DNA of 64,000 bases, from assembly GCA_031256975.1 (NCBI GenBank), contig JAIRPN010000013.1:310001-374000 (forward strand), in the 5' to 3' direction. Shown one piece after another: positions 17,987 to 26,045 of the stretch. Position 1 is the first letter of the stretch. Every line of letters begins with the position of its first letter. Below the pieces are notes generated by a model that was not told where the DNA came from, ran no database searches, and saw nothing but the letters and a program-made list of their open reading frames with translations. Source of the DNA: Verrucomicrobiales bacterium (GTDB lineage: Bacteria; Verrucomicrobiota; Verrucomicrobiia; Methylacidiphilales; JAAUTS01). Both the position numbers and the translations under genes were made by a program.

Positions 17987-19318
17987 ATGCAACAATACTT
18001 CTTCAACGGTACATGGCGGATGGATTGGGGATTGGGAAGTCCTAATATAACGGCTGCCATGATAGCCTGTCTAATGGTCGCAGTATGGGGGTTGGCTTTT
18101 GTCAGGAGATGGGGCTTCTGGGCGGCACTTAGTTGCTTTACCATCTTGGGATTATGTTTGGTACACACGATTTCCCGTGGCGGACTGGTGGCCATCATTG
18201 TTGGTTCCATCCCTTTGGTTATCTATGCTCCGCGTCCCTGGGAGCGAAATAAAGTCGTAGCAATTGTTTTTTCCATATTGCTCATGTTCACTTTTTCATT
18301 GTATTTAGGGGCCCAGGCTCGATATGTGCAAGGTGTAGTCCAAGAAGACCGTTCGATCAGCAACCGGCTGGCATTATGGAAATATGCGCCGACGATGATG
18401 GTCGATGCTCCGGGAGGGTGGGGGCACAATAAGGCGATCAAGTCCTATATGCTTTGGTATCGCCCGCTGGACAAAACAGAAGGATACCGGAATTTTGTCA
18501 ATGCCCACTTGGATTGGTTGGTCGATTACGGTTGGGGAGGGCGGGCCATGTATGTTTTTGCGTGGCTAACGATTTTCATTTTGTGTTGGCCGAATGTGCG
18601 GGCCAGATGGCTGGCGATACCATGTGGAATATGGCTGGCTCATTTTACTGCCTCGTTTTTCAGTTCAGTGACGGAATCACGATGGGTTTGGGTTTTACCA
18701 TGCGCTGCAATCGCTGTGGCGCTGGGTTATCGTATTTTTCGCAATACTTGGCCGGAACAAAAGCGTTGGTTGATTCCAGTAATTGGCTCCGGTTTGGTGT
18801 TGGCGGTTTTATGGTATTGGGGACAACCAGGAACGCATTTATATAAGACAGGGGACATCGTGACAATCGGCAAGGGAGCCCCCAAGGTCTGGCTGGTGGC
18901 CAATTCCAAAGTCATGGGACGTTCATATGGCATTGCCATAAGATCCAAAGTGGTGGATAAGATGAAAGATCCGCCTGCCGTGGCTGTTGTTAGTTCCGTG
19001 GAAAATATTCCGGCTTCGGCTACAGCGGGAGCGACGCTGGTTTTGGTGGGTGAATTTGCTGATATCGATAAAACGCGACTGGTTTCCATGATCAATGCTG
19101 CGAGGAAGGTGATTTTACTCAACCCGACGGTTTATCCGCAGGAGCTTGACGTGAAAGCGGAAGCGAGGAGCAAAATCAAGGTGATCGCTGGGGAATTTTC
19201 TTCCAGCGCTGCATTGGTTGGTGAATGGCAGCATGTGGCTGTAGTTCAGGTAGACGAAGGAGCGGGGGAGTACTTGCCGAATTGGGATATCATTTTGGTT
19301 AAAGAACTGGTTGATTGA
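17987..19318 (+). CDS. O-antigen-ligase-like (WaaL/Wzy superfamily) membrane protein with extra C-terminal domain
   Basis: 443 residues. About seven TMs in the first 290 residues, with the family hallmark 'HTISRGGLVAIIVG' (SRG motif) and a periplasmic loop 'PGGWGHNKAIKSYMLWYRPL' matching the 'GxGxGxx...HN' region of the ligase/polymerase family. Two things are odd: the protein starts where family members already have several TMs, and the last ~150 residues (from about 295) are a soluble alpha/beta domain ending in 'PNWDIILVKELVD'. In known relatives this fold joins glycans to lipid A or protein. It sits 2 bases after the preceding stop. Confidence 0.75.
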   Translation: MQQYFFNGTWRMDWGLGSPNITAAMIACLMVAVWGLAFVRRWGFWAALSCFTILGLCLVHTISRGGLVAIIVGSIPLVIYAPRPWERNKVVAIVFSILLMFTFSLYLGAQARYVQGVVQEDRSISNRLALWKYAPTMMVDAPGGWGHNKAIKSYMLWYRPLDKTEGYRNFVNAHLDWLVDYGWGGRAMYVFAWLTIFILCWPNVRARWLAIPCGIWLAHFTASFFSSVTESRWVWVLPCAAIAVALGYRIFRNTWPEQKRWLIPVIGSGLVLAVLWYWGQPGTHLYKTGDIVTIGKGAPKVWLVANSKVMGRSYGIAIRSKVVDKMKDPPAVAVVSSVENIPASATAGATLVLVGEFADIDKTRLVSMINAARKVILLNPTVYPQELDVKAEARSKIKVIAGEFSSSAALVGEWQHVAVVQVDEGAGEYLPNWDIILVKELVD

Positions 19319-19324
19319 TTTAAT

Positions 19325-19870
19325 ATGAATAAGAACAAACTCATGTTGGGGAAAAATATCGTCGTTGTCATTGTCTTTATCGGATTGGCGTCTTTGTGCC
19401 TCGGACTGTTGATCAACCAATATCGGGCACAGCCGTTGCCATTGAAATATCAAACCAAGGAGGAGCGGTTGGCTTCTGTTGTTGCTAAAATATCAGCACA
19501 AAACCAATCGCCGATCAGTACAATTACTTTACCCAAAGAATTGACCTTGGAACAATTTCAAGTCTTTGTCGAAAAGAAGCAGGGTATTGTTTTGGATGCC
19601 AGACCAGAAATTTTCCATCGGCTTGGACGGGTGCCAGGAGCATTGTCCTTGCCGCGCGAGGATTTTGAGAATGGATATGCGATCTTGAAAAACAAGCTGG
19701 AACAGGATAAAAACCAGCCTATTGCCGTTTACTGTTCGAGTTCTTCCTGTGAAGATAGTCATTTAGTTGAAAAAGCGTTAGTCAAATTAGGGTATACCAA
19801 TATTGCAGTCTTTAGTGGTGGCTGGGCGCAATGGACTGAAGCCGGATTAGTTGAGGAAAAGACGCAGTGA
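19325..19870 (+). CDS. Membrane-anchored rhodanese-domain protein
   Basis: 181 residues with one N-terminal TM ('NIVVVIVFIGLASLCLGLLI') and a periplasmic rhodanese domain. The domain shows 'GIVLDARPEIFHRLGRVPGA' and the active-site loop 'VYCSSSSCEDS', with the catalytic Cys and a second Cys five residues on, then 'VFSGGWAQWTEAGL'. Rhodaneses carry sulfur as a persulfide or act on thiols. It overlaps the following MauE/DoxX-like gene by 4 bases; that pairing suggests one redox unit working on exported thiols. Confidence 0.9.
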   Translation: MNKNKLMLGKNIVVVIVFIGLASLCLGLLINQYRAQPLPLKYQTKEERLASVVAKISAQNQSPISTITLPKELTLEQFQVFVEKKQGIVLDARPEIFHRLGRVPGALSLPREDFENGYAILKNKLEQDKNQPIAVYCSSSSCEDSHLVEKALVKLGYTNIAVFSGGWAQWTEAGLVEEKTQ

Positions 19871-20328
19871 AGAAAATCTTGGCATGTTATTGGCTATTAT
19901 TAGTTTTCAAAATTAGTATAGGCATTATATTTGTTTATGCTGGTATCATCAAAATGATCAATCCAATGGCTTTTGCGGATAGCATTGCCACTTTTCAATT
20001 ATTGCCGGCATATCTAATTAATATATTAGCGTTAGGATTACCTCCATTTGAGGTGCTAATGGGGTTGTTGCTGATTATTGGTAAGTGGCAACGAGAAGCT
20101 GCGTTTGCCATTTTAATACTCTGTTTGGCATTTTGTTTGGTGTTGATACAAGCTTTGATTCGTGGGTTGGAAGTGGACTGTGGTTGCTTTGGCGGTTCAA
20201 CTCCTTCGGTTTGGAAAACCTGGTTTACCTTGAGTAGAGATTTAGTGTTAGTTTGTATAATTGGGTTTATATATTTACGATTAGTGCAACAATCTAAGTT
20301 GACGGTCATCAAAAACACAGAATTATAG
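19867..20328 (+). CDS. MauE/DoxX-family redox-associated membrane protein
   Basis: 153 residues from a GTG start overlapping the rhodanese stop. Four TMs. The family marks are 'KISIGIIFVYAGIIKMINPM', with 'AGIxKxxxP' in TM1, and 'GLEVDCGCFGG' between TMs 3 and 4, where the CxC is the redox-active pair seen in MauE-type proteins. MauE helps make disulfides in exported methylamine dehydrogenase, and relatives accompany thioredoxin-like proteins. With the rhodanese and the WCGWC thioredoxin this element encodes a full small thiol system. A gene-free gap of 114 bases follows. Confidence 0.88.
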   Translation: MKKILACYWLLLVFKISIGIIFVYAGIIKMINPMAFADSIATFQLLPAYLINILALGLPPFEVLMGLLLIIGKWQREAAFAILILCLAFCLVLIQALIRGLEVDCGCFGGSTPSVWKTWFTLSRDLVLVCIIGFIYLRLVQQSKLTVIKNTEL

Positions 20329-20442
20329 CTCTTAAACGTGTGACAGGATACATAAAAATTAGTATTTGATTTTTTGTATTGCAATATTGGCATTGAAAGT
20401 GCTAATCATTAGGCATCAACTAACAAATGGGGAAAGATAATA

Positions 20443-20625
20443 ATGAAACAGATCAAAAAATTCAAAGGTTTAATCTTTGCTGGTGTGGCGGTGGGCGTAT
20501 TGTGGATGGCTGCAGTAGTCAGTTATGCCTCTCAAAGTCAATCGGACCAGATTAGTGGTAAGCAAGAATGGAAGCAATTACAGGATGCCACTTGTTCTTC
20601 TGGTTCATCGAGTAATGGTGGTTAA
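20443..20625 (+). CDS. Exported 60-residue peptide with C-terminal Cys-Ser-Gly tail
   Basis: Basic N-terminus ('MKQIKKFKG'), a hydrophobic core ('LIFAGVAVGVLWMAAVVSYA'), and a mature part of about 30 residues ending 'QDATCSSGSSSNGG'. A GGGGAAAG ribosome site precedes the ATG. It has one Cys and a Ser/Gly/Asn tail, sits just after the rhodanese/MauE genes, and its stop codon overlaps the next start by one base. It could be a substrate of the thiol genes or of the ABC exporter. It matches no family I know. Confidence 0.65.
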   Translation: MKQIKKFKGLIFAGVAVGVLWMAAVVSYASQSQSDQISGKQEWKQLQDATCSSGSSSNGG

Positions 20626-21956
20626 TGATCAAGCATATTACTATGCTTCGCGAAAAAATCACAAAGTCCAATCACTTGCTATTTGTAGCAGGTTTTTTTA
20701 TGTTTTTACAAGGAGGGCTGCAAGCATGCGGAATTGGTTGGAATTTGCCTCGTTCTTATTTCGATGGAGTTAGTGCGCAAGGGAAAGTTCTTTATAGTGA
20801 CAAAATTGGTGAATTGGATTTAGGGGAGGGGTTAAAATTGCCGTTATATGTTTTTTTTAAGTCGGATTGGGAAAATAATTCCCCCTATCTTGGTCAAGGG
20901 TGGATGTTGCCGTTATTGGAATCACGTTTAGAGCAGGTGGACGAAAATACCTTTAAGATGTGGATGCCGGACGGCTGGTACAAATTTTTTTGGCGGGACA
21001 ATAAGGATAAAAATATTTTGCACAGTGGAGGAGGATGGGTAGCACAAATTCAAGGAGATACTATTACAACTTGGGCGGATTGTGGCTGGAAAGTTGTTTA
21101 TACAAAAGGCAAGATTGTCTCAATGAGTACCCCTCAGAGTCGTACTTTTGTATATCTTTATGCGGCAAATAATCGGATATCAGAAATCCGAGAAAATGGT
21201 ATGCCGATATTACGGGTGAAAACAGATCAGCAGGGGGATGTGTCTGGATTGGAAATGGGTGGTAAAGTCATTACTTTTGGATACGGACAAAAACCGCAAG
21301 TGCAAAATATTAATGGTCAAAATTTAATCGGAGCAGTAACCAAGAGTATGAATAGAGTTGTTCAAGCAGACGGTGTAACAAAAACTTTTGCATATGGTAC
21401 TACCAATGCGTTGGAGCCAACTTTGGCGATTAATGATGATAGAGTTATAGTGTGGGATGCTAAGACCAAAATAATTAAAAAAGATGGTGACTGGTCATAC
21501 CATATCAATCCTAATGTGGCTAATTTCAATGCGAATGTTGCTATTGATCGTGCGAATGCAAAAGGGCAGCATCAGTACTGGTTTAATGAATCGTGGTTGG
21601 GAAGAGAAACTATTATCGCGGAGGATGGCTCCAAAACTGTTGCAGAGTGGTTTGTCAGCGGCACTTTGGCTGGGAATATCAGGTCGATAGTAACGACAAA
21701 AAATGGAACTACGGTTCATTCGTTTTCTAATGTATTCGATGACAAGGGGCGACTGTTGAGAATAAATAGTAATGATTTTGATGCCCGTAGGACGTATTCA
21801 GATGGATCAAATTCATATAACGAAGAAATTGTTGGGCATAATCAACAGATGATTAATGTTAGCAAAAAAGACAAGGAAACCACAATCGAAGCAGAATTTG
21901 CTGGAAATAAAATTAAATATTCAATTGATGAAAAGGGATTACATGAAATTAAATAG
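20625..21956 (+). CDS. Exported YD-repeat/RHS-like protein
   Basis: 443 residues. Signal sequence 'LLFVAGFFMFLQGGLQACG', possibly a lipobox (LQAC). The body resembles the N-terminal part of RHS/YD proteins ('NNSPYLGQGWMLPLLESRLE', then 'FVYLYAANNRISEIRENG' and 'NVFDDKGRLLRINSNDFD' as YD-like strands). It lacks the long YD array, the RHS core and any toxin tip, so it is a short stand-alone member. The start shares one base with the peptide's stop, and its end overlaps the Cys-rich gene, so translation of the set is coupled. Confidence 0.75.
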   Translation: MIKHITMLREKITKSNHLLFVAGFFMFLQGGLQACGIGWNLPRSYFDGVSAQGKVLYSDKIGELDLGEGLKLPLYVFFKSDWENNSPYLGQGWMLPLLESRLEQVDENTFKMWMPDGWYKFFWRDNKDKNILHSGGGWVAQIQGDTITTWADCGWKVVYTKGKIVSMSTPQSRTFVYLYAANNRISEIRENGMPILRVKTDQQGDVSGLEMGGKVITFGYGQKPQVQNINGQNLIGAVTKSMNRVVQADGVTKTFAYGTTNALEPTLAINDDRVIVWDAKTKIIKKDGDWSYHINPNVANFNANVAIDRANAKGQHQYWFNESWLGRETIIAEDGSKTVAEWFVSGTLAGNIRSIVTTKNGTTVHSFSNVFDDKGRLLRINSNDFDARRTYSDGSNSYNEEIVGHNQQMINVSKKDKETTIEAEFAGNKIKYSIDEKGLHEIK

Positions 21957-22398
21957 AGTTATAAAAAATAAGTTGACTTGTACACTAACCATTGTTTGTT
22001 GCTTGTTCGCTACCAGTATATATTCAGAACAATGCAAAAAGGTTGCGCGTGAAGATTTAACACCAGCTTGTACTAATTACCCCCAAACATATGAGTGTAC
22101 ATCCGAAGAGGTTAGCGTTGTATGTCTTGTTTCAAATGTGGTGTGTACGCAAACGGATTGGCGGAAAATTACGGTTAATGATACAGGAAAAAATTGCACA
22201 ACGGGAGGACCAAGTGATTGTTGTAAAGTAGTGGATTGGCCATGTTATACAATTGAAAGCGGAACATGTGTAACTACCGTTAAAGGACATGTTGATTGTC
22301 AGGCTTATAGTGGGGACACACATACTTGTGTACAGACAAGAATTGGAGGACCTGAGGAAACTGGGAATGGTACCGCTTCTATGAGTTGTTCTCAATGA
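21943..22398 (+). CDS. Exported cysteine-rich protein, function unknown
   Basis: 151 residues from ATG 21943, chosen for the AAAAGGGA site just upstream and the 14-base overlap with the previous gene. Signal peptide ('LTCTLTIVCCLFATSIYS'). The mature ~120 residues contain 13-14 Cys, with spaced pairs and a CC ('GPSDCCKVVDWPC'), so several disulfides are likely. Thr, Val and Gly are also frequent. No repeats or known domain. Together with the rhodanese, MauE and thioredoxin genes it is the best candidate substrate of the element's thiol machinery. Confidence 0.78.
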   Translation: MKLNRVIKNKLTCTLTIVCCLFATSIYSEQCKKVAREDLTPACTNYPQTYECTSEEVSVVCLVSNVVCTQTDWRKITVNDTGKNCTTGGPSDCCKVVDWPCYTIESGTCVTTVKGHVDCQAYSGDTHTCVQTRIGGPEETGNGTASMSCSQ

Positions 22399-23405
22399 AG
22401 AACCGTATGATTACCTCATTTTTATTTAAGGGAAAATGTTGTGCAATAATAGGATATCTGTTTCTATTTAGTCTTTTTCAGGCTGCATACGCGGAAGATA
22501 TCGGGCAAGCATTAACGGTCATTAATAACAACATACGACGTGCCTATGAATTGCAAAATAAGCATGCAATTATTCAATTCAAAGGTCTCTTTGAAGAAAC
22601 AAAGTATAAAATAAGTGCAAATAACGAGCCAACAACAATAATTGAATTTATAAGTACGATAGATTTAAATAGTCAAAAGGTTTCATATCAAGCAAATAGG
22701 TGTCTGAGAGTATGGAGAGGCGGGGCTGCTCCGTATATAGAGTCGAGTTATACTATAGTGTACGACGGCGCCAAATGGGTTTACAAACTAGATAAAAAAG
22801 GACCTATAGGATCATTATACAACACCCGCAGCATAGAGATTAGTTCCACTCCTCCAATTTACATGGATCCCAGCGGAATCGACACTCTACAGGCATTGTT
22901 TTTAAGTACTAAAAAGCTAAGTGATAATTCTTCATTCACAACATTATTTAATGTAAACGGTAAAACATATACGGGATTCAAAAAAATTGCGAGTCGCGTA
23001 GAAGGTAAGTGTGACGTAATGGAGATTTCAGATTCTTGTACAAAAGAGGTATTTTATCAGGTTCCAGAAGAGGGGCTTTTTTTTCAAAGAATTGTTACAG
23101 CGATGAATCTTTGTGAGAATAAACAGCCATTTACTGACAGTATAACGGTCAATAATGTTATGAATGTTTCAGGAATTTTTTTACCAAAAGATGTGGTTAG
23201 AACGATTTCTGGGGGCGATAAATTAGCGCTAAAGCAACATATAAAAATTGAGAGCATAAAATTCTTAGATGATAAGGATGGTAATTTATTTGCTGTCGAC
23301 ATGCCTAAGGGGTATGCGGTAACAGATAAAAGATTTAATATGCATTTTATAATTGGGGATGATCCAGATGTCATACTGCAAAATATTAAAAACAAAAACA
23401 ACTAA
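22395..23405 (+). CDS. Exported protein, possibly with an outer-membrane lipoprotein-sorting-like fold
   Basis: 336 residues; ATG 22395 overlaps the previous stop (ATGA). Signal peptide ('YLFLFSLFQAAYAE'). The rest is a beta-rich domain with scattered 'YTIVYDGAKWVYKLD', 'PIYMDPSGIDTL' and 'GIFLPKDVVRTISGG' segments. This pattern resembles LolA/LolB-like lipid-binding barrels, but no diagnostic motif confirms it. It lies between the Cys-rich protein and the C39/DUF1573 fusion and overlaps the latter by about 38 bases. Confidence 0.6.
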   Translation: MKNRMITSFLFKGKCCAIIGYLFLFSLFQAAYAEDIGQALTVINNNIRRAYELQNKHAIIQFKGLFEETKYKISANNEPTTIIEFISTIDLNSQKVSYQANRCLRVWRGGAAPYIESSYTIVYDGAKWVYKLDKKGPIGSLYNTRSIEISSTPPIYMDPSGIDTLQALFLSTKKLSDNSSFTTLFNVNGKTYTGFKKIASRVEGKCDVMEISDSCTKEVFYQVPEEGLFFQRIVTAMNLCENKQPFTDSITVNNVMNVSGIFLPKDVVRTISGGDKLALKQHIKIESIKFLDDKDGNLFAVDMPKGYAVTDKRFNMHFIIGDDPDVILQNIKNKNN

Positions 23406-24633
23406 AGCATTAATTTTATTTTTTATTTTTGTACGCGCATCTGATTTATTAGCTTCAAAATTTCCGGAGAATTATACCCATCAAAATAGCGCATATAATG
23501 CTTGTGCTGTATTAGCTGTTAAATTTTCGTTAAATATTAGTTCAGATGGGATAGAAAAGGCGCTGGGACTGACAAAGCAATTGAACGGTGATTGCTCGAT
23601 TGAAGATATTGCTAATTTTTGCTCAAAAAATAATTTGAACAGTAGCAAAATCTCATCAATTAAATTATCTGATTTGTTTGAAGCCCCTAATTCTGCGGTT
23701 TATGTTTTGCCCTACCAGGAAGGTAGTACATGGACATATATTATACTTTCAAAAAGAAACAATCAATTTTTTATAGATAGTTATCCAAAACTTGACGTAA
23801 ATATATCTCCGGAAAAATTAAAAACGGCCTATTTGGATAGCCTTAAACCACCTTTTCTATTAGTTGCAAAAGGAGGGAAGAATACCTTTTCACAAGAGTT
23901 GACTTTGGAACAAAGAAGGAATCTATCAACTCCAGAAAATGATAATGTTGCAATAAAACAAAATAATCCGAATGTGATAAAGAATGGGGTCTTAGAAGAG
24001 GGTGAAATTATTGATCTTGGAGTTGTGCCAAGAATTCAGAAAATTATTAAAACTAAATATACAATTAAAAATATTTCTGACCAAATTGTATATTTTAAGA
24101 AAATTAGAGGTTCGTGTTCTTGTTTTATCAAAGCTGATTACAAAACTAGTCAGTTGCCAGGTTCTACTCAAGTCATGGAATTTTATTTTGACACCAAAAA
24201 ATATTTAGAAGCCCCGAATATTGAAACTAGTGTCGGCTTTGAATATGAAACTGCAGATAAGAAACAATTTGCTGACATAATAAATGTACGCGGAGAATTT
24301 GATAAAGATGAATTCATTTTTTTAGATCCATCATTGTTAGACTTGGGCAAGTGCTATTCAATTCCAGATATTAAGATCAATTTGTACAAAAAAATTGGAC
24401 GAAAAAAATCAATTGATATTAAAAGTATTAATATAACGAAGGGGATTGTCACATACGTAAGAGTAAAAAAAGATGAAGCAATCAAACTGGGTTCTTTTAT
24501 TCAAGATGGTTTTGTTTCAATCAAGTTTAAGGAATCTGAGTTGGAAAAAAAGAGAAATGAGATCAAGCTAACTATATACTTGAACGATCCGCTGTATGAC
24601 CAACTTTCTTCCTTTATCTACATCACCAGATAA
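23368..24633 (+). CDS. Exported fusion of a degenerate C39-like domain and a DUF1573 domain
   Basis: 421 residues from ATG 23368. After the signal segment ('ALILFFIFVRASDLLA') comes a C39 papain-like domain: 'HQNSAYNACAVLAVKF' holds the oxyanion Gln and the Cys, but where the family has a His-Phe-Val strand the protein reads 'GSTWTYIILSKRN', so the catalytic His appears lost; 'FFIDSYPK' covers the Asp position. From about residue 210 a DUF1573 domain follows ('TKYTIKNISDQIVYFKKIRG', then 'SCSCF'). C39-like domains without catalysis bind peptides in some ABC exporters. A peptide- or chaperone-binding role is inferred. Confidence 0.7.
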   Translation: MSYCKILKTKTTKALILFFIFVRASDLLASKFPENYTHQNSAYNACAVLAVKFSLNISSDGIEKALGLTKQLNGDCSIEDIANFCSKNNLNSSKISSIKLSDLFEAPNSAVYVLPYQEGSTWTYIILSKRNNQFFIDSYPKLDVNISPEKLKTAYLDSLKPPFLLVAKGGKNTFSQELTLEQRRNLSTPENDNVAIKQNNPNVIKNGVLEEGEIIDLGVVPRIQKIIKTKYTIKNISDQIVYFKKIRGSCSCFIKADYKTSQLPGSTQVMEFYFDTKKYLEAPNIETSVGFEYETADKKQFADIINVRGEFDKDEFIFLDPSLLDLGKCYSIPDIKINLYKKIGRKKSIDIKSINITKGIVTYVRVKKDEAIKLGSFIQDGFVSIKFKESELEKKRNEIKLTIYLNDPLYDQLSSFIYITR

Positions 24634-24635
24634 GG

Positions 24636-24746
24636 ATGCCGTCTAAAATTAAAACAATTTGGCTGAGGGTTTTTATATTAGGTAACGTAATAATATTTTT
24701 TCATATTTGGAAAGTAGATTTTGTGGAAAGCTATGTAAAATTCTGA
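24636..24746 (+). CDS. Possible 36-residue membrane peptide
   Basis: An ATG 3 bases after the C39/DUF1573 stop opens 36 codons with a central hydrophobic stretch ('LRVFILGNVIIFF') flanked by Lys/Arg and a charged tail. The position fits re-initiation in the operon, but the ribosome site (AAGG) abuts the start. It could be a real small membrane protein or chance. Confidence 0.3.
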   Translation: MPSKIKTIWLRVFILGNVIIFFHIWKVDFVESYVKF

Positions 24747-24776
24747 GTGTTACCAATTAGAGAGTAGTGGTAAAAC

Positions 24777-26045
24777 ATGAACGATGAAGTAGTTAACACG
24801 AGTTCGAATAGATGGGTTTCGCTGGCTGGTATTTTAGGATTTATAGTTGCATGGGTGGTGTGCGATTTTTGTAGAATACACGACTCTGCATGGCTAGTGA
24901 TTTTGTTTCTTGGTTGTGTTGCTGGGCTAATGCTTCTAATCGGAGTTTGTAAGTATAGAAATCAATATAGTTCTTCCAACGGGCTAATTTCTGCAAAATC
25001 TCCTTATAATCGCAGTAGAGTTTCATTAAAAATACTAGGTATTGTTAGCACAATCGTAATCATCGCTTTTTTTTACTGGCTTTTCCCTGAATACTCGAAA
25101 GCGATTTACTATCCAGTGTGGCATGCTTTTTATTATGCGAGTGTTCCCTTAATATTGTTGGGAGTCGCGTATGTAATATGGGTTGACTGTCATATGATTG
25201 AGCCTGAGGACGCCTATTACCATACAGGTCTATTAGTGCTTGGGCGTTGGGAAAATTTAAACTGGTCATTGCTTAAGAGTCATGCGCTGGGTTGGCTAAT
25301 GAAGGGGTTCTTTTTGCCTTTCATGTTATCGAGTTGTGCTTACCGATTGGCAAATTTTAACACATATCAGCTCAATTTTCATTCTTTTGGACACCTCTAT
25401 TTTACCTTGTTTAATGTGTTATTGACTGTTGATTTGGTCTTTGGTTCGATTGGTTATTTATTAACGCTACGTATCACGGACTCACATATTCGAAGTGTTG
25501 ATGCTACATGGCTAGGCTGGTTTAGCGCATTAATTTGCTACACTCCTTTTTCAAAAATCACCTGGGGATCTTATTTGAAATATGAAGGCCCGATCCAATG
25601 GACGGATTGGTTGGAGCCGTATCCTGTGATTTTTATAACATGGGGTTTTATAATTTTATTGTTATACGCGATTTATGTATGGGCGACTATTTCATTCGGT
25701 TGTCGTTTTTCAAATTTGACACATCGTGGGATTATTACTCATGGCCCTTATCGTTATCTGAAGCACCCCGCGTATGTTTCCAAATGCATGGCTTGGTGGA
25801 TGGTTTTTATCCCATTTATCGCATACGATTCCTGGCAAGGAAACTTGAGGGCGTGCATCTGTTTGTTATTAACCTGTGGACTCTATATTCTACGCGCGTG
25901 GACCGAAGAGCGACATTTAATGAAAGATCCGGCGTATCAAAAGTATGCCGAGTGGATATCCAAAAACGGCTTATTTGCACCATTATCGAGACAGATCAAT
26001 TTGATAGTGTCAAAGGCTGTCGGGAAGCTTACGCATGAACATTAG
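24777..26045 (+). CDS. ICMT-like (isoprenylcysteine/phospholipid methyltransferase family) membrane protein
   Basis: 422 residues with about ten TMs. The last ~110 residues carry the ICMT/PEMT signature: 'GIITHGPYRYLKHPAYVSKC' and 'RAWTEERHLMKDPAYQKYAE', the SAM- and substrate-binding elements. Bacterial members methylate lipids or other membrane substrates, not prenyl-Cys. The protein is about twice the usual length; the first ~300 residues are an extra polytopic domain that I do not recognise. It overlaps the next gene by 11 bases, linking it to the glycosyltransferase set. Confidence 0.8.
   Translation: MNDEVVNTSSNRWVSLAGILGFIVAWVVCDFCRIHDSAWLVILFLGCVAGLMLLIGVCKYRNQYSSSNGLISAKSPYNRSRVSLKILGIVSTIVIIAFFYWLFPEYSKAIYYPVWHAFYYASVPLILLGVAYVIWVDCHMIEPEDAYYHTGLLVLGRWENLNWSLLKSHALGWLMKGFFLPFMLSSCAYRLANFNTYQLNFHSFGHLYFTLFNVLLTVDLVFGSIGYLLTLRITDSHIRSVDATWLGWFSALICYTPFSKITWGSYLKYEGPIQWTDWLEPYPVIFITWGFIILLLYAIYVWATISFGCRFSNLTHRGIITHGPYRYLKHPAYVSKCMAWWMVFIPFIAYDSWQGNLRACICLLLTCGLYILRAWTEERHLMKDPAYQKYAEWISKNGLFAPLSRQINLIVSKAVGKLTHEH

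Noticed and set aside
20340-20442. Promoter of the 60-aa peptide
   Set aside because: The gap has AT-rich stretches and a CTAATCATTAG palindrome, but no -35/-10 pair convincing enough to list.
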